This document shows, piece after piece, positions 1 to 6,364 of a DNA stretch of 12,010 nucleotides; positions within the stretch are counted from its first letter, which is position 1, and every line of letters begins with the position of its first letter. This DNA comes from CAYMEV01 sp964431655 [NCBI: uncultured bacterium] (GTDB lineage Bacteria > CAYMEV01). The stretch covers positions 1 to 12,010 of the forward strand of contig CAYSKJ010000094.1 in assembly GCA_964431655.1 (NCBI GenBank), given 5' to 3'. Under the pieces are notes generated by a model that was not told where the DNA came from, did not search any database, and worked only from the letters and a program-made list of their open reading frames with translations. Made by a program: the position numbers and the translations under genes.

Positions 1-815
1 CCCTTGTCGCCAAAAATGATATTTGTGAACAGGCCCTTGAGATTTTTGCAAAGCGAATAAACAAGACCCGCAAAACCGTTCAAATCCTCTACATCGCAAA
101 ATGAAATGAAAGCCACAGCTACATTTCTAAATTCACCCTCCATCGGGACTTTTTCAAGGCTTGAAGAAAGAAATTCATGACTTTGGCCATACTTTACCCG
201 GGACAATCTGCCCGGGCTGACATTTTTATCATGGTACCGTAAAACAATGGGTCCTGCCTGATCAGGAGTGAGAAGCCGGGAGATTGTGTCATCAAGGGCA
301 ATAGTTCCTCTTTCTGCCCGATGTTCTGCAGATGCACACCCATCAATGCCCTGACCCCAGAAACAGTAAGTAAGTCGGTCAGAAGCCAGGCGGATTATCA
401 TCCATTTCACTGTACCCACAGCCAGTCCAATTTTAATGCCTATGTCTACTGCCCCGAAAGGAGTCAAAAAACAGCTATGCTGAGAAACGAACTGGAGCAT
501 CGCATAAGCTGCACTGTATGCCCGCATTGCTGTATCATGTGACTTATTCTCAGGAAACAGAACAGTGAACGCATCTCCTGCAAAATTGGCTACAAAGCCT
601 CCCATAGTTTCAACGGTGTTCAGGAGCGGATCAAAATATGAGCGGATTACACCGGCAAGAATCTCATTTCCTTGTTGCCCGTGCCTGGAAAGCTTTTCTG
701 TAAGAGTGCTGAATCCGCTTATATCCACAAACAATGAGGAACAGTTAAGCCTGCCTGAGAATTTACCTGCGGAATGTTTCTCCAGAATGAACTGCGGGAC
801 CTGGCGGCTGACCAT
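1..815 (-). CDS. Class III adenylate/guanylate cyclase, C1-C2 type, N-terminal part (cut by window edge)
   Basis: Reading the minus strand from ATG at 815 gives 271 codons without a stop, and the frame continues past position 1. A good ribosome binding site (GGAGGGA, 831-825) lies 9 nt upstream. Residues about 20-170 form a class III nucleotide cyclase domain. LFVDISGF carries the first metal-binding Asp (D31) and FAGDAFTVLF carries the second (D81). A linker leads to a second cyclase-like domain starting near residue 229 (FRNVAVAFISF) and reaching FGDK at residues 268-271, where the window ends. In the second domain the first Asp position reads Ser, so it is probably catalytically degenerate, as expected for a C1-C2 pair in one chain. 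Proteins of this family usually continue into an AAA ATPase and TPRs (family knowledge; not visible here). The expected product is cAMP made in the cytoplasm; cGMP cannot be excluded. The family is sure; the substrate is not. Confidence 0.85.
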   Translation of the reverse strand, partial: MVSRQVPQFILEKHSAGKFSGRLNCSSLFVDISGFSTLTEKLSRHGQQGNEILAGVIRSYFDPLLNTVETMGGFVANFAGDAFTVLFPENKSHDTAMRAYSAAYAMLQFVSQHSCFLTPFGAVDIGIKIGLAVGTVKWMIIRLASDRLTYCFWGQGIDGCASAEHRAERGTIALDDTISRLLTPDQAGPIVLRYHDKNVSPGRLSRVKYGQSHEFLSSSLEKVPMEGEFRNVAVAFISFCDVEDLNGFAGLVYSLCKNLKGLFTNIIFGDK

Positions 816-1812
816 GGCAACTGTTCCCTCCGTCGCAACGAAAATGAACATTATCAAACCACTATTAAGAATACCACTCGGAAGGAAAATTGCAAAACAA
901 TAATAATCAAGCCCGGGGATTTTCCAAAGGCGCAAATAGTATGTACCTTGTCCTTATAGCATGCATCGCAGACGGAAGATGCTTTCGCGAGGGTATCCTC
1001 GCTTTGACCATGATCTGACCAATAAGCTGTGAGAAACCCGGTATATCATTATACATCGCAGGCTGCCGGCTGAAATCAATCAAAAGCAATTAAGATTTAA
1101 TAACTAAGACAGTTTTTTGGTCCAGATACCTGCATAAAATTTCACTGGATGCATTTCATCCGTCAGAACATTCGGCTCTTTCCTCCGCAAATTAATTGAA
1201 CTGATTTATTATTTGATCTGTTTCCTGCCGAAGCACTGCTGTATGTCATTTCATTCTGTTCGTTAAAGACATTACAGTACTTATCAATGCTGACTGCTCT
1301 GTCAGACTGGCCCGGAATCCTGTACAGCTTTTCCAGTGTTGATAAGGTACAGAATCAGCCCGGTTTCCAGCCCGATGCCTTGCAGTGAGTTAAAATCTGC
1401 TGGCAATATGATTCTGTCTCATGAGACCTGCCGGGATTTTTCTCCAGGATGCCCTGGAATAGCAGATTATAGGTATGTATATCTTATAGGAAGAATGAAA
1501 TGAAAGCATAAAAATTAAAATACCTGAGAGCTGTATAATTTTTATAACAGGCAATCAATATAAAAAATACCTGTTCTATATCATTGAACATGAATGTGTA
1601 TTAAAATAACAATGCAGGGCACTGAAGCCTGCAGTTTATGCATGAATTCTTCACCCATGGAGTTTCTGATTCCTGCTGCTTTTTTTTAATCATTCTTCCA
1701 TTCAGGGTTATCTGCTGAATTAAAGATCTAAAATGTATCCATAAATTAGCATCTTTCCGCTGACCGAAGCTGTTAATAATTATCCCCGGCTTTTACAGAA
1801 ATAACAGGTATA
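816..1812. other. Long gap without a convincing gene
   Basis: This stretch of about 1 kb separates the Nudix gene from the cyclase gene, both on the minus strand. I find no open frame with recognisable protein similarity or a good ribosome binding site. The 60-codon minus-strand frame at 907-1089 looks like chance. It holds several small repeats: a perfect 12-bp palindrome GTCTCATGAGAC (1416-1427), CTGTAC/GTACAG inverted arms (1320-1325 and 1347-1352), a CAGCCCG direct repeat with 12-nt period (1356 and 1368), a TCCAGG/CCTGGA hairpin near 1451-1466, a 10-bp direct repeat AAAATACCTG (1517-1526 and 1564-1573), and AACAGG/CCTGTT arms (1546-1551 and 1570-1575). Part from about 1480 to 1615 is AT-rich. 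It may hold the cyclase promoter, a regulatory RNA or decayed coding sequence; I cannot tell which. Confidence 0.5.
1601..1633 (-). terminator. Weak candidate terminator downstream of the Nudix gene
   Basis: On the minus strand TGCAGG and CCTGCA (1633-1628 and 1618-1613) can form a 6-bp stem with a 9-nt loop. It is followed by the T-rich stretch TTGTTATTTTAA. It lies about 180 nt past the Nudix stop codon. The stem is short and the T run is interrupted, so this is only a possibility; no better hairpin was seen between 1633 and 1812. Confidence 0.25.
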
Positions 1813-2214
1813 TTACAGTCCCCTGGATATAAAATCCTGTATTATCTGCCTGTGGTCAAAGGCAATCTGCGAGGGCAGGTTTTCATAATCAAACACATCT
1901 ATCTCTTTTGCATCATCGCAGGCCTTTGGAACTCCCCTGGCCCCGGCAGTAAATACGACACTTACGGTGTGACCCCGGGGATCTCTGGATGGCTCTGAAT
2001 AGACATGAAACTGCTTTAAGTCATACAGGTCAAGGCTGGTTTCCTCTTTTGCCTCCCTTACAGCAGCATCTTCCACCGTCTCACCGGTGTCAACGAACCC
2101 CCCGGGCAGAGCCCATCCGTAGGGGGGGTTTTTGCGCTTTATGAGAATAATTCCCTTCTCTGTGCGAATGATGATATCTACTGTGAGGAGGGGAGTCCTG
2201 ATGCTCCCTGTCAT
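1813..2214 (-). CDS. Nudix hydrolase, ADP-ribose pyrophosphatase-like
   Basis: A 133-residue single-domain Nudix protein of normal family length. The Nudix box spans residues 39-61: G39, five residues, E45, seven residues, then REAKEETSL, with the metal-binding glutamates at 54, 57 and 58. The usual Gly before the last hydrophobic residue is Ser (S60). The YGWALPGGF lead-in, the [13 protein letters not shown] segment and the C-terminal AFDHRQII are typical of small ADP-ribose pyrophosphatases of the archaeal/bacterial type. These split ADP-ribose into AMP and ribose-5-phosphate in the cytoplasm. The substrate is inferred from family resemblance, and related Nudix enzymes act on other nucleotides. 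The ATG overlaps the stop of the upstream transglycosylase gene as ATGA. No strong ribosome binding site precedes it, which suggests translational coupling. The two products have no obvious biochemical link. Confidence 0.88.
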   Translation of the reverse strand: MTGSIRTPLLTVDIIIRTEKGIILIKRKNPPYGWALPGGFVDTGETVEDAAVREAKEETSLDLYDLKQFHVYSEPSRDPRGHTVSVVFTAGARGVPKACDDAKEIDVFDYENLPSQIAFDHRQIIQDFISRGL

Positions 2215-2840
2215 AATGCTATCAGGACATCATTGATGCTGTTGTAGTATTTCGCAGGCATGCTCATGTTCCTGGAAATAAAGGTATCAACCCTTCCAGG
2301 GCCGTAATTATATGCGGTCATGGCCTTTTTGACACTGCCGTATCTTTCTATCAGCTCCTTTATATAAAGGGTGCCAAGTTCAATGTTGAGTCTTTTGTCA
2401 AAAAGGTTTATCTCCCCTGATGCTACCAGCCTGTACCTGTTGTTAAGGTATTCAGCCGTATCGGGGGTTATCTGCATCAGGCCCCTTGCATCCATGTTCG
2501 ACACCGCATAGGAATCAAACGAGCTTTCCACGGCAATAACCGATGCGATGAATTTGGGACTCAGTTCATATTTTCCTGCTATTTTTACAATCATTTCAGC
2601 GAGGTCTTCAACCCTTGTGTCAATCAGCGAATACCGGTGCTGTGTAATAATTGACAAAACTGCTTTTTTTTCGTCCCTGATTATATTCCTGCCCTGTTTC
2701 CCAACAGCGTCAAAAGTATAATGGGGATAGGACTCCAGGAGGGAGTGAAAATCCCTGCTGCTTGTATCGGTATCCGGAATATAGAAAAAATTGATTAAAG
2801 GCAATAGCATTAATATTACCAGAATTCCTTTGCCTCCCAT
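2211..2840 (-). CDS. Exported lytic transglycosylase, Slt/MltE-type
   Basis: The 209-residue protein starts with MGGK followed by a hydrophobic run (residues 5-20), a signal peptide or membrane anchor with no lipobox. I chose the ATG at 2840 because a strong site (AAGGGAGGTG, 2854-2845) sits 5 nt before it. The frame extends 15 codons further upstream, to 2885, but without such a site. The soluble part from about residue 80 is a goose-lysozyme-like SLT domain: [12 protein letters not shown] with catalytic Glu E105, GLMQITP (120-126) and AYNYGPG (176-182), which together are diagnostic. The enzyme cuts the MurNAc-GlcNAc bond of peptidoglycan with formation of 1,6-anhydro-MurNAc, outside the cytoplasmic membrane. 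Residues 25-75 match nothing I know. It is the first gene of a two-gene unit with the Nudix gene, divergent from nikR. Confidence 0.9.
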   Translation of the reverse strand: MGGKGILVILMLLPLINFFYIPDTDTSSRDFHSLLESYPHYTFDAVGKQGRNIIRDEKKAVLSIITQHRYSLIDTRVEDLAEMIVKIAGKYELSPKFIASVIAVESSFDSYAVSNMDARGLMQITPDTAEYLNNRYRLVASGEINLFDKRLNIELGTLYIKELIERYGSVKKAMTAYNYGPGRVDTFISRNMSMPAKYYNSINDVLIAL

Positions 2841-2844
2841 AAAA

Positions 2845-2854
2845 CACCTCCCTT
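2845..2854 (-). promoter_or_regulatory. Strong ribosome binding site that fixes the transglycosylase start
   Basis: AAGGGAGGTG on the minus strand lies 5 nt (from its GGAGGT core) before the ATG at 2840. It places translation start at codon 16 of the longer open frame that begins at 2885. The shorter form also puts the hydrophobic segment directly at the N-terminus, as a signal peptide requires. Confidence 0.8.
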
Positions 2855-2926
2855 TACCAGGCTTCGGAAGCTTAGAAAATAGCAATCAAAAAATATTAGT
2901 CAACAAAAATATTACATTATTCAGCT

Positions 2927-2955
2927 ATTATATCACAAAAACAGGCATAAGTAAA
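2927..2955 (-). promoter_or_regulatory. Sigma70-type promoter of the transglycosylase-Nudix unit
   Basis: On the minus strand TTTACT (2955-2950) is followed after 17 nt by a perfect TATAAT (2932-2927), preceded by TGA, an extended -10 element. It would start transcription near 2920, giving a leader of about 80 nt. A second, poorer candidate, TTGACT (2903-2898) with TATTTT 16 nt downstream (2881-2876), lies between it and the gene. Confidence 0.65.
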
Positions 2956-3018
2956 GGTTATTGTCATATTTAATCAAAAAAGAACCTTGAGCGGTAAAAA
3001 AGCAGAAAAAAATATATA

Positions 3019-3048
3019 TTGACAATACAAGGCTATTTCAGGAATAGT
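3019..3048 (+). promoter_or_regulatory. Probable promoter of the nikR operon
   Basis: A perfect -35 box TTGACA (3019-3024) is followed after 18 nt by AATAGT (3043-3048), four of six matches to the -10 consensus. It lies about 65-95 nt before the nikR start codon. The -10 region overlaps the right arm of the palindrome at 3027-3055, so a bound repressor would block the polymerase. Confidence 0.5.
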
Positions 3049-3055
3049 ATCTTGT
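3027..3055. promoter_or_regulatory. Candidate operator: imperfect palindrome over the nikR promoter
   Basis: Inner arms CTATT (3033-3037) and AATAG (3043-3047) flank TCAGG. Outer arms ACAAG (3027-3031) and CTTGT (3051-3055) are arranged around nearly the same centre (3040-3041). The 29-bp element lies between and over the -35 and -10 boxes of the nikR promoter. Its size fits the two separated half-sites bound by a NikR tetramer, but the half-site sequence is not the E. coli GTATGA type. Assignment to NikR rests on position and symmetry only. Confidence 0.4.
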
Positions 3056-3112
3056 TACTTTTGGTTACAGGCAATGAAATTTGCTGTTTGCTGAACCAAC
3101 AGGAGGTTTATT

Positions 3113-3535
3113 TTGGCAGATCTGTTAAGATTCAGTATTTCCGTGGAAAAGGGCCTTCTTGAAAGATTCGAGGGCCTTATCCGCAGGCATGGCTATACCA
3201 ACAGGTCCGAGGCCATAAGGGACCTTATCCGCCAGGAGCTTGTAAAGTATGAATGGACAGAGCAGAAGAACATCTCTGTGGTGGGGGCTATATCCATTGT
3301 ATACAACCACCACAAGAGGGACCTGTTAAACAAGATAACAGCAGTCCAGCACAAATTTTACGATATAATCATATCCTCCCAGCATATACACCTTGATCAT
3401 GACAACTGCTTTGAGGTTATACTCATAAGGGGGAATCCGGGGAAGGCTCATCTCTTGGCCGATACCCTGCGTGCAACTAAAGGGATAAAGCACGTATCTA
3501 TTAATATGTCAAGCACCGGAAGGGATATCGATTAG
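3113..3535 (+). CDS. nikR: NikR, nickel-responsive transcriptional regulator
   Basis: A 140-residue protein of normal NikR length. Residues 1-50 form a ribbon-helix-helix DNA-binding domain whose strand RFSIS (6-10) carries the base-contacting side chains R6, S8 and S10; NRSEAIRDLIR follows in the second helix. Residues 51-136 form the ACT-like metal-binding and tetramerising domain. All four high-affinity nickel ligands known from E. coli NikR are present: H80, H91, H93 and C99, in VQH and QHIHLDHDNC. The start is TTG at 3113, placed by AGGAGG (3101-3106) 6 nt upstream; no ATG fits. In known members nickel binding promotes operator binding and repression of nickel uptake or nickel-enzyme genes. 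Here it leads a cluster with an aminotransferase, a peptidase-like protein and asnS, with no nickel gene in sight. It probably regulates its own promoter. Confidence 0.95.
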   Translation: MADLLRFSISVEKGLLERFEGLIRRHGYTNRSEAIRDLIRQELVKYEWTEQKNISVVGAISIVYNHHKRDLLNKITAVQHKFYDIIISSQHIHLDHDNCFEVILIRGNPGKAHLLADTLRATKGIKHVSINMSSTGRDID

Positions 3536-3571
3536 GTATTCTGCCCGGCATTAAAGAAGGAAGCAAAAAAC

Positions 3572-4735
3572 ATGGGGAAAAAAAGGGTGCCTTTTCATGT
3601 TCCTTCGGTTGATTACAGGGAATTAAACGCCCTGAGGATGCCTGAAGACGGCAACTGGCTTGCCGAGGGCAGGAGGGTGAAGGAATTTGAGGACCTGTTT
3701 CTTAAATTCTCCGGGGGAAAAAATGCAAGGGCTGTATCTTCATGCACAGCAGCGCTCCATACCGCATGCATCCTTTCCGGGGCCGAGAGGGGCAGGAAGG
3801 TTATCGTCCCGGTCTATACCTTTGCTGCATCCGCAAATGCAGTGATATACTCGGGTGCTGACCCTGTTTTTGTGGACAGCTCAAAAGACAGCCCGAATAT
3901 AGGGCTTGACGAGCTTCAGAAAATAAAGACCGATCAACATTATACAGCTTTGATCAGTGTCAATGTCGGCGGGATACCCTGCAGGCTGGATAAACTGTCG
4001 GAATTTGCCAAAAGCAGGGGCTTAGGGCTTGTTCAGGACTGCTCCCACTCTGTTGAATCTGAATACCAGGGCAGGCCGGTTGGCGATTACGGTGATTTTG
4101 CATGCTATTCCTTCCAGGCTACCAAGAATATAACGACCTCGGACGGCGGCATGCTGGTTTACAGTGATGAAGGGCTTGCGAGGGATATTGACCAGATTAT
4201 TCACCATGGCATGGACAGCTACGGGTCTTTGAGAGAGGGCTCGGACAAGCCGTGGGACTATAATGTTGTCCGCCTGGGATATAAATACAATATGACTGAT
4301 CTGCAGGCTTCCATTGGAATAGTCCAGCTTTGCAAACTTCAGGAGAACTATCTGAAAAGGAAGAGTATTTACAGCCTTTATACAGAAATGCTAAGGGATG
4401 TTCCTTGTATCGGGATGTCCGCCCTTGATAAGGGTGCAAAAACCAGCTTCCATCTTTTCCAGGTATTCATAAGGGCAAAGGATAATCCCCGGACCAGGGA
4501 CCTTATCCTTCACAGGCTTCATGAAAAGGGTATATCGTGCTCTGTTCATTTCAAACCCCTGCATATACATCCATTCTATCAGAAGGTTTACAGCTTCAGG
4601 GAGGATGATTTTCCCAACAGCATGCATTTCTACCGGTCCTCCATAAGCCTTCCGATTTTTCCCCTCCTGAAAAAAGAGGATGCTGTCTATGTATGTGATA
4701 CGCTTAAATCTATTATAAAGGAACTAAACATTTAA
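3572..4735 (+). CDS. DegT/DnrJ/EryC1-family PLP aminotransferase
   Basis: A 387-residue fold-type I aminotransferase of the family that mostly makes amino-sugars on nucleotide-sugar carriers. The N-terminal LAEGRRVKEFEDLF segment and SSCTAALHTA (56-65, phosphate-binding loop) are typical. D156 in LVQDCSHS should pair with the PLP ring nitrogen. K185 in SFQATKNITTSDGG should form the internal aldimine. The C-terminal part has the usual small domain with HFKPLHIHPFY. The loop with D156 reads QDCSHS rather than the common EDAAHA, a modest divergence. The gene begins 36 nt after nikR, with GAAGGA upstream of the ATG, and is followed 14 nt later by the DUF885 gene. No sugar-nucleotide enzyme or glycosyltransferase is nearby, so the substrate is unknown. 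Some members act as regulators or on non-sugar substrates. Confidence 0.9.
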   Translation: MGKKRVPFHVPSVDYRELNALRMPEDGNWLAEGRRVKEFEDLFLKFSGGKNARAVSSCTAALHTACILSGAERGRKVIVPVYTFAASANAVIYSGADPVFVDSSKDSPNIGLDELQKIKTDQHYTALISVNVGGIPCRLDKLSEFAKSRGLGLVQDCSHSVESEYQGRPVGDYGDFACYSFQATKNITTSDGGMLVYSDEGLARDIDQIIHHGMDSYGSLREGSDKPWDYNVVRLGYKYNMTDLQASIGIVQLCKLQENYLKRKSIYSLYTEMLRDVPCIGMSALDKGAKTSFHLFQVFIRAKDNPRTRDLILHRLHEKGISCSVHFKPLHIHPFYQKVYSFREDDFPNSMHFYRSSISLPIFPLLKKEDAVYVCDTLKSIIKELNI

Positions 4736-4749
4736 AGGAGTTATTTGAA

Positions 4750-6354
4750 ATGGGATGGGACTTCATAAACTATAAGAAATCGCTTATGTGTGATTATTTC
4801 GGGCTTTATCCCTACCTTGCATCTTTCATGGGTCTGGAGGAATATTATCATATTCCCGGGGAGCTTTCTTCAGGTATGATAAAAGAAACCGGGCTTTTCA
4901 TTGATAAATACAGAAAAGAGCTGGATAAACACAGGTATTCGATAAGGACAGCCCGGGAACTCTACGAGGCTGACCTTATCGACTGGAACCTTGGCAAGAT
5001 TAACCACGGGGTGTTTTCAGAAAGGGAATATGAGACCGACCCCTTTTCATACTTTAATCACCTTGATTACAGCGTGTTCTTAAAACTCACGGGCAAAGAA
5101 CCTGATTATATAGCAAAATGCATTGTAAAGAGGATTGAAGGTTATCCCGGAGTTCTTTACTTTATGGAAAATACACTGAACAAAGCGTCAAAGCCGGCCC
5201 TGGACGTGTTTCATAACAGTATTGCAGGGCTTAAGCATTCATTAGAAACAGACCTCAAAAGGCTTTCAGCAGAATGCAGGCAAAAGACAGTAAAAGAAGA
5301 GCTCGACCAGGCGGCAGATAAGGCCATGTCTGTGATTGAAAGAATGCTGGGACTGGTAAAAGACCTGCAGATAAATAATACAACACCCTATTCCATAGGC
5401 ACAAAAAGGCTTGAGGAGCTTATCTACTACTATGAGCTGGAAAAGGAAGATCTTTCCAGTCTCCTGAAAAAGGGAGAAAGGGAGGTGGAAAGCCTTAAGG
5501 CGCGTGTCAGGGAGATTATGCCGGGATCATCACTCCAGGATGCCTATGAGAATTTTCTGGGATCCTTTCCCGGGGAGCAGGAAGTACTCCCTATGATAGA
5601 AAAGATACTTGGCGATATCTCGGATTTTATCAGGGAAAGGGATATTGTTGACCTTTATGACCTGGACACCCTGAAGGTAGAAAAGATGCCCCCCTATTTT
5701 GAATGGGCTTCCGCCATGATGTCAACGCCCGGGCCCTTTGTAAAGCACAGGCAGGACTCCCACTTCTATGTCACCCTTCCGAAGAAGGACTGGTCTCAAT
5801 CCCAGAAAGAGGAGTTCTTAAGGAATTTCAATCCCTATCTGCTGGAGAATCTGTCAATCCACGAGGCCCTTCCGGGCCACTTTCTCCATGGGATGCATGC
5901 AAACAGGATAGACAATGACATAATAAAAATAAGCTACGGATACGGATTTTCTGAGGGATGGGCCCATTACTGCGAAGAAATGATGCTTGAAGAAGGGTTC
6001 AGGAAAGGGGACCCTGGAGGGGAGATGGCCAAGATCAGGGAGCAGATGCTCAGGCTGGTAAGGCTTATCTCTTCCATAAGGATGCACACGGGTACCATGA
6101 GCCTGGAAGAATCCCGGGATATGTTCTCATCCCTGTGCTTTCTTGATGAAGAATCTGCCAGGAACGAAGCCCTTCGAGGCACCCATGATCCCGGTTATCT
6201 GCTATATACTTACGGAAAGTGGAAGGTGAAGGAGCTCAGGGAAAAAACCGGAGGGAAAAGCAATCTCAAGGAATTTCACAAGAAGCTTCTCTCCCTCGGA
6301 TGTCCTCCCCTCGGACTGATGGAGAAATATTTCGGCCAAATAATCTATTTTTAG
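4750..6354 (+). CDS. DUF885 family protein, putative zinc metallopeptidase
   Basis: A 534-residue protein with no signal peptide or membrane segment, so probably cytoplasmic. The C-terminal half carries the DUF885 hallmarks: STPGPF (325-330), IHEALPGHFLHGMH (370-383), GFSEGWAHYCEEMM (399-412) and RGTHDPGYLLYTYGK (476-490). H371, E372 and H377 together with E402 look like a variant gluzincin zinc site, in which the usual HExxH is stretched to HExxxxH. The peptidase role is inferred from that pattern; the family is poorly characterised. The N-terminal 330 residues are largely helical and charged. AAAGGAG (4734-4740) overlaps the aminotransferase stop and lies 9 nt before the ATG. The gene is followed after 10 nt by asnS, so it sits inside the operon. 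Length is slightly below the usual for the family, and nothing seems truncated. Confidence 0.85.
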   Translation: MGWDFINYKKSLMCDYFGLYPYLASFMGLEEYYHIPGELSSGMIKETGLFIDKYRKELDKHRYSIRTARELYEADLIDWNLGKINHGVFSEREYETDPFSYFNHLDYSVFLKLTGKEPDYIAKCIVKRIEGYPGVLYFMENTLNKASKPALDVFHNSIAGLKHSLETDLKRLSAECRQKTVKEELDQAADKAMSVIERMLGLVKDLQINNTTPYSIGTKRLEELIYYYELEKEDLSSLLKKGEREVESLKARVREIMPGSSLQDAYENFLGSFPGEQEVLPMIEKILGDISDFIRERDIVDLYDLDTLKVEKMPPYFEWASAMMSTPGPFVKHRQDSHFYVTLPKKDWSQSQKEEFLRNFNPYLLENLSIHEALPGHFLHGMHANRIDNDIIKISYGYGFSEGWAHYCEEMMLEEGFRKGDPGGEMAKIREQMLRLVRLISSIRMHTGTMSLEESRDMFSSLCFLDEESARNEALRGTHDPGYLLYTYGKWKVKELREKTGGKSNLKEFHKKLLSLGCPPLGLMEKYFGQIIYF

Positions 6355-6364
6355 GAGATATATT

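Noticed and set aside
321-903. Plus-strand open frames of 73 and 112 codons
   Set aside because: They lie antisense to the cyclase gene, whose minus-strand frame shows clear conserved motifs.
907-1089. Small minus-strand open frame of 60 codons upstream of the cyclase gene
   Set aside because: No recognisable similarity, no good ribosome binding site, and a composition like the surrounding non-coding DNA.
1700-1720. ATTCAG/CTGAAT hairpin as a terminator for the Nudix gene
   Set aside because: On the minus strand it is followed by purine-rich sequence and an A run, not by a T run.
3054-3068. GTTAC direct repeat with 10-nt period upstream of nikR
   Set aside because: Too short to support a binding site; the neighbouring palindrome is the stronger candidate.
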